Assembly: GCA_037367405.1 (NCBI GenBank)
Contig: JAZKJV010009793.1
Span: 186,001 to 250,000 of the forward strand
Reading direction: 5' to 3'
Length of the DNA: 64,000 nt
Origin: Ottelia alismoides
Taxonomy: Eukaryota > Streptophyta > Magnoliopsida > Alismatales > Hydrocharitaceae
Positions 56,501-64,000 of the stretch are shown here, one piece after another (position 1 is the first letter of the stretch; every line of letters starts with the position of its first letter). Under the pieces are notes generated by a model. It saw only the letters and a program-made list of their open reading frames with translations, was not told where the DNA came from and did not search any database. A program made the translations under genes and the position numbers.

Positions 56501-59212
56501 CGAGCCCCCTCGCTCCATGACGGCACGATGCCCCCTACATCAAAGGACCCATCTCCCCCTTGCACCGAACGACCCGACTCAGAGCAACCCCGTTGTGGAG
56601 AAACTCCCCGCTGCGACGAGCTTCCCAACTGCGACGAACTCCCCATCTCCCCCTTGCTCCGAACTCTCCACCACATCGTGCCGTGGCGACATGGACCAAG
56701 ATCCTTGGTACTAGTAGGTGTCATGATATCTCGAATACGAGAGATAATATCATCCAGGCGAGGATCATCCTAGGGAGCTGAAGCCTCTGCAGACACAATC
56801 TGCTCAGCTACTCGACCAAAAATAAGATATTCATGCTTCTGATAGCATGTATCATCTACATGTATAGGCTTGCAGCAATAGGTTCATGGACCACGTTGGC
56901 ATCCTCCGCCTCTTTCTCGAGGTGTGCATCCTCTGGACTAGATCGCCCCACCTCGACCACGAGAAGCAGCCATCGCTGAGGAGTGCGAGGACGTGGTTGT
57001 CGAAGGGATGATGATTTGGCTGGGACGGCTATAGGCCCTTCTATTGGGGGAATGGTAGCTCCAGTAAGAAGATAAGTATGTAAAGCATCATACTCGTTAT
57101 AAAGTCCAACCATGAAAACTCCAACCATCGTGGAGTTCCTATACGTCTTCTTCTGCTCAGTAGACGTCATGATGGGCATGTAGCTATGAAGCTTTTCAAA
57201 CATGCCACGTAGCGAAGAATAGTAAACATGCAGGGGGCGACCATTCTGCTTGGTATTCTAGATATCAAACTGTAGTTGAAGGATCTTGACCTCATTCTTT
57301 GCATGTGCATAGGTGGATGCCAAAGTGTCCCACATTGCCTTGGCAGTGGACTGAGTTAGGATATCATTGGCTATCTCTGTAGTAAGAGTTCCGCAAAGCC
57401 AAACACGTATGTACGCATCATCTTGCTTCCAAGAAGCATTTACCCCCGTCTTATCTGTTGGCTCTGGATCTGTCAGGATGTGCTCCTTGTTATTACATTG
57501 AATGAGGGTGAGAAACTACATGGACCACAACTCATAGTTGGTCCCATACATCTTAGCGATGGGAGTCGGGCCCTTGAAGGCTCTGAATGAGAAGATGTCA
57601 CCCTTGTTATCTGACATTCTAATAAAATAGCCAAATAACAGAATCCAACTGAGGAGTAGACCGATATAAACGAGTCTACATAATCATACAAAGGATTGGT
57701 TGTACATGTAGACTCATACAACCATCCTTACTAATTCTCGTCGCTTGCCGGAAAACGTGACTTAGAGGTGCAAAATCACATTCTCCGGTAGAAATCCGAT
57801 CGCAAAACTATCCATGGATGGCTCAGACCGTGGATGGCTCAGGGGGCCAGGGCACAAGGGGCGCAAGAGCCTTGACAAGGGCACTTGGGCGCAAGGGACC
57901 TGGTCATGGGGGTGCATGGGCTTGGTTGCAAGCTTGGGTGCACGGGAGGAGACTGGATGCGCAGGGACCTCAGCGCAGGGCCTGGTCACGTAGGGTATGG
58001 TCGCGTGGGAGAAGCTTGGGCGCCAGGTTCTACGCGTGGAGAGACCTGGGCGCCTGGACGTGCATGGACCTCAGCGCGGGGGTGCATGCCCTAGGCGCGG
58101 AGACGCGGGGGCGCGGAGGATCTGAGATCGAGATCGGTGGTGCGGACTGCGGAGGACCTAGAGCGCGGGCAGGCGATGGGGCCGAGCGTACGCGGCTAGG
58201 GGGGTGGCGGGGGGAGTGGGGGTAGGGTTAGGGTTTGATAGGGAAACTCCAGTCTAGGACTGTGGCTCCGATACCATGTTGAGGGGAGAAAATAGGATGA
58301 CTTATTAGAAGCCCACGGGTTCTCTTATATAGGAGAAGCACCTATTGGGTAAATTACAAAAAGGTGACAGAGAAATAAAAATACAACAATACTAGTTAAT
58401 ATCTCAACAGTTGCTATTGCCACTTTCAGCTCAGACTTCCTCATTCCGCATCTCCATCAGTCTTTGAACATCAAACAACCCACATAGATAACCTCATAAC
58501 TCTTGCAACTTGTCTCTTTTCCAGCTCCTTTTCCGGTCCACAATTTCTCTCCATCTTCTTCATGCTGCACACCATCCTCATCCGCCTCCCATCACCATCT
58601 CCTTTGTGTAGTTACGGGCTTGATCCCCATCAATCTACGTTGCCAGTTTGAACTATTTTCTTTGATCACAGATAGAATCTTTGACCTTGAGCACTTCTAG
58701 ATACTATTTATATATGTCTTTGTATGCAACATATTTGTTGGTTCACATCATTTAAAGAAAGAATCATTTATCCACAGCATTACAAGAACAAACCTTTTAG
58801 CATCTTCCTGTGCTTTCTGCTGAGCAGAATTTTGTTGGTTCCCCTGAGAAGGACAAAGAAAAAAAGACATCAGCGTCATCGGCAAGTAAAAAGGGCGATG
58901 CAGAAACTTGCAGCAACCGCTCACCCCGCCTTGTTGTGCCATCAACTCCTGCATCCTCCTCTGCCTGATGGCTTCCAGCTCGGGATCATCCTTCACCACA
59001 CAAATCCAAACCCATAAACAAATATATCAACTCAAATCACTCGAAACAACTTAAGAGGACAACAGCACCGAACCAAGACACGTCTAATTATCCAGAATTT
59101 CACATCGAACTAAACCCTAATGCTGCGATATCATAGGTTGCACCAATGTCTAACTACACACGCATATCATATCCATGAAGAGATTGAAACAGGGGAGAGA
59201 GAACGATACCAT
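35547..59212 (-). CDS. PDCD5: PDCD5 (programmed cell death protein 5), seven exons over 23.7 kb
   Basis: Minus-strand exons 59210-59212 (ATG alone), 58925-58990, 58794-58843, 49788-49852, 39972-40063, 39708-39779 and 35547-35585. All have GT-AG borders and matching phases, summing to 387 nt, or 128 aa plus stop with no frameshift. Residues 2-23 are DDPELEAIRQRRMQELMAQQ-type, then NQQNSAQQKAQEDAKR, EAEERRQLMLTQILSSQARE, ARIALVKPEKARGVEDVVLR, AAQMGQITEK, SEERLISLLEQINTQT, and the basic end IQRRRSVLEDDD. Length and helical core agree with the whole eukaryotic/archaeal PDCD5 (TFAR19) family, a small nuclear/cytosolic DNA-binding helix bundle linked to cell death and chaperonin binding in animals; the plant role is less clear. 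Introns of 4.1, 9.7 and 8.9 kb are packed with transposable elements, yet all splice signals survive. A continuous transcript was not seen, only inferred. Confidence 0.93.
36191..37276. mobile_element. hAT-type element A3 (1086 bp) in PDCD5 intron 6
   Basis: Flanked by CCCGTAAG (36183-36190) and CCCGTGAG (37277-37284), a 7-of-8 target duplication. Ends CAAGGTTTGAAAAAAT and, reverse strand, CATGGTTCAAAAAAAC. Both subterminal zones are clusters of GCCTCGAGGC-type palindromes. The centre is AT-rich with about four imperfect copies of a word containing AATTTATGTTATGTCTAACATATAATATA. This is the most complete copy of family A. Confidence 0.85.
37360..39440 (-). pseudogene. LINE ORF2 3' half, decayed, in PDCD5 intron 6
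   Basis: Minus-strand order from right to left: RT block with CADDTIFYGG (YADD with Tyr changed to Cys, about 39270), GWRAVWLSRGGHLILLKAVLS (about 38420-38480), zinc-binding block RVRIFIWLLCRNCMLTAERCARF..DVEHIFFLC (about 37540-37720) and the final WAVTIFLSMWLARNG (about 37390-37440). Multiple frameshifts. The 5' part (endonuclease, ORF1) is absent, as in 5'-truncated insertions. It contains an internal tandem duplication listed separately. Confidence 0.8.
38152..39127. repeat. Tandem duplication (2 x ~488 bp) inside the LINE fragment
   Basis: Units 38152-38640 and 38641-39127 both begin ATAAATCGACC and end near CTTCCTACT.ATTTAT. They differ at roughly one position in 15 to 20 by eye. The junction is within LINE coding sequence, so the duplication arose after or during insertion. 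Confidence 0.8.
40485..41010 (-). pseudogene. 5'-truncated LINE, C-terminal zinc-binding part
   Basis: A 136-codon open frame (40579-40989) has the LINE zf-RVT pattern: GFFLWLFRRQRLMTRDHCAR, CLLCDVEIETLDHLFFQCP, then WAIWLARNALLFSGQRFYKE. The 3' end TTGGGGCGAACACCTATGAG, followed by an A-rich tail on the minus strand, is shared with the LINE at 51149. The two are the same subfamily and this copy is severely 5'-truncated. Confidence 0.8.
41030..41345 (+). pseudogene. LINE zf-RVT fragment on the plus strand
   Basis: Plus-strand translation in two frames gives WDRVFLWLMRRKILRR and then REAAENIDHLFFQCPSLKEAW, which is the zinc-binding end of a plant LINE in the opposite direction from its neighbours. 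One frame change is needed. It abuts the truncated LINE at 40485-41010. Confidence 0.65.
41390..47600 (-). mobile_element. Near full-length LINE (L1-type), decayed, in PDCD5 intron 4
   Basis: Right to left on the minus strand. ORF1 starts at 47595 and has two intact CCHC knuckles, CFRCGVLAHITRWC and CYRCRTEGHVWKDC. An AP-type endonuclease follows (WQTDVVLLQELKIK..SSGGLILTWD, about 45300-45450). The RT region comes next (FIFFLPKKDGTKVEDYMPIA near 43800, a KKMKHKLAGWKSVFL block near 43000). It ends with a zinc-binding block (KWKTRIRMKIFISIF, about 41780) and the LINE 3' end near 41390. Numerous frameshifts are present. A B-family hAT element (42147-42557) is inserted before the zinc-binding part. 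Ends are approximate; I could not confirm a target duplication. Confidence 0.8.
42147..42557. mobile_element. hAT-type element B2 in the LINE
   Basis: Interior words TAGTCGGGCAACCCAACTA and, inverted, GGCAGGGTCACTGACTTAGG correspond to the family-B block GGAGGGGTCACTG. The ends CGTTGCTGTAAAAG and, reverse strand, CAAGATTGCAGAAA are diverged from B3. Flanks CTTGAAAC and CTTAAACC match at six of eight positions. Interrupts the LINE between its RT and zinc-binding parts. Confidence 0.6.
47601..48371 (-). pseudogene. Another LINE fragment split by element B3
   Basis: On the minus strand, GFDFQPLVLLGGIGVRSFKT (about 48280-48350) is separated by element B3 from RRACHTEVEANLASLDRLED (about 47680-47750), followed by KSIMEWKR at 47595-47610. 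This is the linker between endonuclease and RT of a plant LINE. It ends where ORF1 of the 41390-47600 LINE begins, so the latter appears inserted into it. Confidence 0.65.
47769..48242. mobile_element. hAT-type element B3 (474 bp)
   Basis: Ends TAGTGTTGCAGAAG and, reverse strand, CAGTGTTGCAATAG. Flanks AACGTACA and AACATAAA agree at six of eight positions. The subterminal zones are full of CGACTATTCGG words, with a C run near 48174-48184. Its length is within one base of B1 (473 bp). Confidence 0.75.
48372..49787. other. PDCD5 intron 4, right-hand part, nothing recognised
   Basis: Moderately GC-rich to 48960, with a few short open frames without family motif, then AT-rich. No repeat borders seen. 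It ends at the donor GTAAGT of exon 4 (minus strand, 49782-49787). Confidence 0.45.
50500..50665. mobile_element. Degenerate CGATATATCG-type MITE (E2)
   Basis: Cluster of GATATATCG words in both orientations, as in the complete copy at 60753-60956. No clean ends or target duplication. It lies next to the inner end of the Copia element in PDCD5 intron 3. Confidence 0.55.
50852..51070 (-). pseudogene. Copia RNase H C-terminal remnant
   Basis: Frame encoding FIANNPAFYERTKHIEVDCH followed by YIRDMIQKGFIATSH and DQIADILTKTLLRGPF, the classic end of Copia polyproteins. Only the last about 70 residues are in frame; upstream there is a frame change. The stop is followed within ten bases by the polypurine tract. 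Confidence 0.85.
51149..56714 (-). mobile_element. Full-length L1-type LINE (5566 bp) with 10-bp target duplication
   Basis: TAGGTGTCAT occurs directly at both borders (51139-51148 and 56715-56724). Minus-strand order: G-rich leader; ORF1 with two CCHC knuckles near 56300 (the first has lost one Cys: YFHCGVRGHVASFC; the second, CFSCGGVGHRRATC, is intact); an ORF1 remainder to 54915; ORF2 endonuclease from ATG at 54788 (VLSWNVRGLGELDKRKIL, QETKLQ); then RT (NADGAPGPDGFPVGFYR, LPKFTAADRIEDFRPIALSN). The catalytic box reads YVDN instead of YADD (52721-52732). Next are the GWKSAILSKG block and zf-RVT (GFFLWSFRRQRLMTRDHCAR), then the 3' end shared with the copy at 40485. Frameshifts show it is inactive. 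Confidence 0.88.
56856..57617 (-). pseudogene. Copia gag remnant
   Basis: From the ATG at 57615-57617 the frame gives a Copia-type gag: AKMYGTNYELWS near 57540, KQDDAYIRVWLCGTL near 57400, AKAMWDTLASTYA near 57320, then YSSLRGMFEKLHSYMPI near 57190 and VFMVGLYNEYDALHTYLLTG (about 57050-57110). A TAG replaces a codon after ELWSM and at least one more stop follows, so it is dead. No zinc knuckle was recognised. Confidence 0.75.
58277..58409 (-). repeat. 5' LTR of the Copia element (133 bp)
   Basis: Minus strand TGTTGAGATAT ... CCCTCAACA, i.e. TG...CA ends with a short inverted repeat TGTTGA/TCAACA, and a TATATAAG box inside (about 58313-58321). It is short for Copia. The primer-binding site follows with no spacer, which fixes the inner border; the outer border is fixed by similarity with the start of the 3' LTR (TGTAGAGATAT at 50844). 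Confidence 0.75.
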
Positions 59213-59792
59213 GATGGATCGGGGAGTTGAGGGGTGAAATCGAGCAGTTCTCGCGATCCTCTCTCTCTTCCAAAATCCCCAAACCGCGAAGGGCGCAAGA
59301 TGTGGGCGTAATGACTACGCGCTTCGCTCCGGCGATATTTTTCGAGTAAATTACCGGAGAACCCTTGAACTATAGGGTATATTTTCCAGGAATGTTTTTG
59401 AGAGGGAAAATGTCCTAAAAAAAGGATTTTATCACAGTGTCCCTCTTCCCTATTTTGAAATATTGGTTGTGCCACTCACTAATTGCGACATTATCAGTTG
59501 TGCCCCTCTGTCAAGTCGTTATAATTGGGAATGAGTTTATTGTGGCTAGATGTATGAAGTGAGGTTAGATCCTCGAATCATGATGCAATCACGTGGAGGG
59601 AGATACGTGATTCCTGAGACATTGATGTGGCGAGAGATCAAGTGTCAAATAGCATATTCCCCACCCCGCACCCCCGTAAAAAAATCGCGACAAGTCCTAG
59701 TGAGAAGCCTCATCAGCATCGACTTAACTCCTTTTTCTCCATCGTCTCCCTCATTTCCTCTACATCGTCGCTCCATTTCTTCTTACAATTGC
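59213..59792. other. PDCD5 5' leader/promoter and flank
   Basis: Just upstream of the PDCD5 ATG (minus strand) is a pyrimidine-rich leader (59213-59300) consistent with a TSS region. 59330-59560 is moderately AT-rich with no element recognised. The region between PDCD5 and the plus-strand MULE-like exon might act as a two-way promoter, but no motif shows it. Confidence 0.45.
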
Positions 59793-60520
59793 ATGGGTCC
59801 TCCCATTGTGAAGAATATCTTCATCATCGCCATTGAAGAAGGTATGTGATTTCATTCTCACGGGGATTTTTGGTTTTACTAGATTGATAGAGATTTTTGG
59901 ATGGTTGAAGGCTTTCTCATTCCATATCTGCGTCGGCCCCATAATTCTTCTAGGATTTATGGTTACGAATATTAATGGATTTTAGGGTTAGGGTTCACAA
60001 GTTTATTGGGTTCTATCTGGGGTTTTACATGCCACGATTATGATTCGTTCGTATGCTCGTATATCATTTTTATGGGTTTAACATTATTTTCTTCTACGTG
60101 CACCTCCTTCTTTGTGCTTTAATGTAGGATGGGTTGGTTAAAGGAGAGCAAGATGTTCTCACAATCTGTGTGAGACATAGATTTTTCGAAGACATAAAGG
60201 AATGTCTCGGTGATAAATACATGAGTTTCGTGGAGGAGGTGGGTGGAATGGATCTGAACTTCACATGTTGGTTCGACATGATGGAGAGTTTATCAAAGAT
60301 CACTCCTTGGGACACCTCATGTGACCTAAGAATGCAATACATGGATCCCAAGGCAAGAGAGAGCTTTTTTATCAATGTTGCCAACGAAGGAGACATGATG
60401 CAGATGTTAATGTATAACATGTCTACATGCGCTAAGCTTGTCATAGGTTTCATTGGCATCATTACTCTCTCACATTTTCCCGCCGAGGAGGCGGAAAGGA
60501 CATCGAAGATGAATCCTTAA
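59793..60520 (+). pseudogene. Possible N-terminal fragment of a MULE-type transposase
   Basis: A short plus-strand frame from ATG 59793 (MGPPIVKNIFIIAIEE) ends at a donor-like GTATGTG (59842). After an acceptor-like TGTAG at 60123-60127 comes a 128-codon stretch (60134-60517) reading DVLTICVRHRFFEDIKEC..YMSFVEEVGGMDLNFTCWFDMME..FFINVANEGDMMQMLMYN. The layout (short basic start, about 100 residues ending in an NEGDMMQM-type segment) resembles the PB1-like N-terminal domain of plant Mutator-like transposases. The phases of the two pieces do not fit without a shift and no transposase core follows. Low-confidence call. Confidence 0.35.
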
Positions 60521-60752
60521 GGGTGGGGAAGATCACACGGTAAGAGCAGAAAAAAACTCTGAATTCGTGTGAACCGCTTGATCGTGATCGAACGGTTCAT
60601 GCCACACCTTCTTTACAGACGGCTCTGCAGTGCTACAGAGTAACCGGTCCCCATGCAGGGACCATGTGAGAGGCTTGTAACCCTAGATCAAGGAGATATA
60701 TCATTGGATTCATTTCCCCGATATCAAGGAATCCTTCCTGATAAGTTGGGAG

Positions 60753-60956
60753 CATGGAAGGACATATCGATATCGGTACCATGACGATACCGATATATCG
60801 TCAATATTTCGACGATATATCGATCCATATCGCCAAGATCGGACCGAGATTGTGCATTTTTGGCCCGTCAATACCCGATATCGACCATATCGGCGATATA
60901 TCGGTGACTTGTTGATACCGATATATCGCCGATATATCGGGATACGGCCTTCCATG
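60753..60956. mobile_element. hAT-type MITE E1 (204 bp) of CGATATATCG repeats
   Basis: Perfect 8-bp target duplication GTTGGGAG (60745-60752 and 60957-60964). Ends CATGGAAGGACATATCG and, reverse strand, CATGGAAGGCCGTATCC. Nearly the whole element is built from CGATATATCG and TATCG words in both orientations, so it can fold on itself. A decayed copy lies at 50500-50665. Confidence 0.9.
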
Positions 60957-60964
60957 GTTGGGAG

Positions 60965-61627
60965 TATATCGGGCTATGAGCCTTCCCCTTCACTTTGGTT
61001 GATAAGCTTACATAGTTTGTCGTCTAACCTATGTTAGTTATCATAGGTAGCTAGGGTTTTGTGTTGGTAAAGCAAGTCTAGGTCCTGGGAATGACAAGTT
61101 GAACTTGGGTTTGACTTGAGTTAGATTCTGACCATACTAGTATTTTAGGAGAATCATGATTTTTTAATAAGAACTCGGATTTTAGTTTTGAACTAGGGGT
61201 AAGTTTACCATTGGTTTTAAAGTCTTGGTCTGTGATTTAAAGGCATGGTCGAATGACACACATTCTAGATGGGAAATCATGCATTGATTAATTTTAAATT
61301 TTATCCGATAATAAAAAGATCAATATTTCAAATAACAGCTAGCATATTGAGCATGAACATGAACCAAATCTAATCATGATATGCTGCATAGCTTTTAGTT
61401 GCCTCCTTTGATAGGGTTGCTAATTGAATCAAAGCATTTGATTTTGATTATGATTCGTTTGTTAACAATTAAAACATCGATGAAGTAAAAATGAATAGAA
61501 TATAAATTTCAGTATTCAATCTCAAACAAATTGAACCTTAATTAATATGAATTCATTCAATAAGAATTCAATTTGATCATTCATTCATATATAGACCATA
61601 AATACTGTGCATACACACAAAACTACC
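60965..61627. other. AT-rich DNA, nothing recognised
   Basis: No coding segment or repeat border recognised between the E1 element and the TRIM. Confidence 0.45.
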
Positions 61628-61632
61628 CCCTC

Positions 61633-62191
61633 TGTAACATCCCGGGCTTAGGTCCCCGGTCCGTTATCGAGGAAAATTTGCCCTGACAACTTGTTGGGTA
61701 CGGGCCCAAATGGACCCATTGACAACCACCCAAAATGCTTAAGCCCAAGTTTTCAAGTAGTAATCCCCACCACTCATATACTACACCCACACTTTGTGAG
61801 TTTTCCATGTGGTACTATATTTGGGGTTAGGTTGTTACAACCTCCCCCACTTATATTCGCAACATCCTCGTTGCGATATGGCTCATCACTTATTCACAGT
61901 GATAGTGGCGGCTGCACGCTCCCGGTTTAGTTCTCTTCGGGTAGCCCTTTCCACTATCAGAGAGAATTTGGCTCTGATACCATTTGTAACGCCCCGGGCT
62001 TAGGCCCCCGGTCCGTTATCGAGGAAAACTAGCCCTGACAACTTGTTGGGTTCAGGCCCAAATGGACCCGTTGGCAACCACCCAAAATGCTTAAGCCCAA
62101 GTTTTCAAGTAGTAATCCCCACCACTCATATACTACACCCACACTTTGTGAGTTTTTCATGTGATACTATGTTTGGGGTTAGGGTGTTACA
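61633..62191 (-). mobile_element. TRIM (terminal-repeat retrotransposon in miniature), 559 bp, complete
   Basis: Two direct repeats of 207 bp (61633-61839 and 61985-62191), each TGTAAC...GTTACA, differ at about 13 positions by eye. Internal part 145 bp. In minus orientation the primer site TGGTATCAGAGCC (61970-61982), complementary to tRNA-iMet, lies 2 nt from the 5' LTR, and a polypurine tract AGTGGGGGAGG (about 61841-61851) touches the 3' LTR. The target duplication CCCTC (61628-61632 and 62192-62196) is perfect. No coding capacity, so it depends on enzymes from other elements. Confidence 0.93.
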
Positions 62192-62619
62192 CCCTCCTCC
62201 CGAAAGCTTTATGGATCCACTTTGACAGCACCGGATGACCGTCATAGGGAGATTACTGACCAAGGTCCCTACAAAGAAAAAGCTTGGTACCAACGAATAT
62301 AAGATGCTCAGTTCCGCACAACCTAGGGCTGATTAGCATGCTTTCGAAAAACATGGAATAATAGAAGATCTACCACGCAAAACACAACGACCATTAAATG
62401 TTCAAAAAATTAGAAACGTGTCTGTATATATGCATATGTGCATATATATTGGCTGATCATTTGTACTATAAAAAAGATTGTATTAAAATTTCATGTCATT
62501 TGGAATTCTATAACTCATCCATCGAGTGATACTGGATTCATTTCATTAGAGTAGTTGATTATTTATTAGTGCATAACTGTGTTCACACTATGACTTAGAT
62601 ATTCAAAACATAGTGTGCA

Positions 62620-63778
62620 CCCAATGTTGATTGTGCCGTAAGCCATAAGACATACTCCTCGCCCTTATATATTGGGTAAAATGTGTATGCCCCCATTGGG
62701 AGCTTACTTGGTTTCCCCATCTCTTTTTTAAAACCTTTTTGGTTTTTTTCAAAATACACGAGGAGTTTTAAATCACATAATATCAACATGTTCTCATTAA
62801 AAATTCAACTCATTTCGAGATTCTTATCCGATCCATGAAGCATATCAAAGTTTAACGATATAAGAATCGTTGAAATTGATTCCTTCTAGATGGCCCGGTT
62901 AGGATTATCTATTTTTATGAATTTTGAATCTTGTATTCCTCTTATTAACATAAGTCAATCCGCCTCAAATGTTTTGAAAAAAAACCACACAAAGTTTAAA
63001 AAAGAGACGAGGGAAGCTAACTTGGCTCCACCATGCTGCCCCTTGGGGGCAGCCAATGGGCTGCCCCCACCCTTTATTACGATGCTTTTTTCATTTTTTG
63101 AATAACACCATTTATTTTCATCACTATATCCCACTAATATGCCAATCAAATTTCATCATAAACACGAACTCATATATCCTCCATGCAAAACAGGTCGATA
63201 ACATCAATTCTAAGACAGTTAAATCACATGTTCTAAATGGATGACATATGAGTATTTGTTTCTGATGAAATTGGATTAACATATTAGGGTATATAGTGAC
63301 GAAAATGCATTGTGGTATTTCCCAAAAAAATATGAAAAACACCAAAATAAGGGGTGGGAGCAGCCCGTTGTTGCCCCCTCGGGGGAGTCCCATTAAATCC
63401 ATAATGAGAAAAATGGGGCTGCCACGAAGGGAGCTAACTTGGTTTCCCCTGCCCCATTTTTCCCATTTTTTTATTTTTTTGGAAATTTCTTATGTGAAAG
63501 TTCATCACTATATCCCTATATTATGTCGTTCAAAATTCGTGAGAAACAGAGACTCCTACAGCCTTCATCTAGACAAATATTTTTTAATGGTCGCTAACGT
63601 GTTGAAATCGCCCCCGACTGGATGGAGGCCGTAGGAGTCTTTGTTTCGCGCGAAATTTGAATGACCTAATGTGGGGATATAAATATAAAAATTTATGAAA
63701 GAAATTTTCAAAAAAATAAAAAAATATAAGGAAAATGGGGAGCTAAATTAGCACCCCCTAGGGGACAACCCCCATTTA

Positions 63779-63809
<31 letters not shown>

Positions 63810-64000
63810 GGTAAAATGGGGTTACCCCTCGAGGGAGCTAACTTGGCTCCCCCATCCTATTTCCCTCATTTTTATTTTTTTTAATTCTCTCATGGATTAT
63901 TATTATTATATTCCTATATTATGTACTCAAATTTTATGAGAAACACATAATCATGCAGCCCCCATTCAGATGGGGTCAATTTCAATAATTCTGCAACCGT
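62620..64000. mobile_element. Array of fold-back units with GGAGCTAACTTGGCTCCCC blocks (runs off window)
   Basis: At least three successive units each hold a T-rich tract, a hairpin core related to the element at 26878 (arms around AGAAACAGAGACTCCTA; about 63100-63320 and 63458-63725, with a partial one at 63880-64000), an A-rich tract, and a short block with AGCTAACTTGG and CCCCTCGGGGG/CCCCTTGGGGGC palindromes (about 62690, 63020, 63360, 63430, 63750, 63830). A (TA)n run lies at about 63782-63810. It is non-coding. The repeated head-to-tail order suggests one complex element or tandem nested insertions; its end is not in the window. Confidence 0.7.

Larger units (their letters stand above)
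50750..58409 (-). mobile_element. Copia LTR retrotransposon, internally deleted, carrying a LINE
   Basis: Minus orientation. 5' LTR at 58277-58409; tRNA-iMet primer site directly abutting at 58262-58276 (TGGTATCGGAGCCAC). The gag starts with ATG at 57615-57617 (MSDNKGDIFSFRAFKGP.., YGTNYELWS) and continues to about 56860, with a stop and frame changes. At the other end is the RNase H C-terminus (ERTKHIEVDCHYIRDMIQKG..VSSGDQIADILTK, 50852-51070), followed by a purine tract GAGGGGGAT and a diverged 3' LTR starting at 50844. Protease, integrase and most of RT are missing. The LINE at 51149-56714 is inserted in the remaining internal part. The whole lies in intron 3 of PDCD5. Confidence 0.8.

Noticed and set aside
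60134..60520. Complete small protein gene with its own start
   Set aside because: The frame has no ATG where it opens, and it reads as the middle of a MULE-like N-terminal domain after a splice acceptor, so it is listed as a fragment.

Overview
This is nuclear DNA of a flowering plant. It holds four recognisable protein-coding loci with plant-type spliced genes: a WAK galacturonan-binding exon, a SWAP/SURP splicing factor, a two-pore K+ channel and PDCD5. These are embedded in AT-rich DNA crowded with LINE, Copia, TRIM, hAT, Mutator-like and CACTA-like elements, and there is one decayed plastid-derived trnF. The very GC-rich, proline-codon-rich exons of the WAK and TPK loci next to AT-rich intergenic DNA would suit a monocot, but this is a weak inference. 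There are no bacterial-type operons, CRISPR arrays or rRNA genes.

Layout: 1-2.6 kb, no gene recognised. 2.6-3.4 kb (minus), first exon of a secreted GUB_WAK/WAK-associated-domain protein. 3.4-9.0 kb, AT-rich DNA with old repeats. 9.06-9.36 kb, a MITE just upstream of a gene. 9.5-18.3 kb (plus), a four-exon SWAP-family splicing regulator whose 4.9-kb first intron is a nest of hAT-type elements. 18.7-25.6 kb, three Mutator-like elements with 9-bp target duplications, one hAT-type element, a plastid trnF relic and, on the minus strand, a TPK channel gene at 22.7-23.9 kb. 26.4-35.1 kb, hairpin elements, a decayed RPA1-like locus, a CACTA-like MITE and several decayed LINE fragments. 35.5-59.2 kb (minus), PDCD5: seven exons encoding only 128 aa spread over about 23.7 kb, because its introns are filled with at least five LINE fragments, hAT-type elements and a Copia element carrying a 5.6-kb LINE. 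59.6-64.0 kb, a possible MULE transposase fragment, a 204-bp hAT MITE, a complete 559-bp TRIM retrotransposon with matching 5-bp target duplications, and an array of fold-back units running off the window end.

The host genes are unrelated housekeeping, membrane or wall functions (RNA splicing, PDCD5, tonoplast-type K+ transport, wall sensing) and do not form a pathway. The main content is how transposable elements have shaped them. The most interesting signals are: (1) a Mutator-like element next to the TPK gene whose interior resembles the TPK 5' leader, that is, possible Pack-MULE capture; (2) the 60-fold expansion of PDCD5; (3) a set of small hAT-like families with diagnostic 8-bp duplications; and (4) isolated one-base indels in the SWAP and TPK genes, which look more like consensus errors than long-term decay. 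I found no convincing novel defence or metabolic system.
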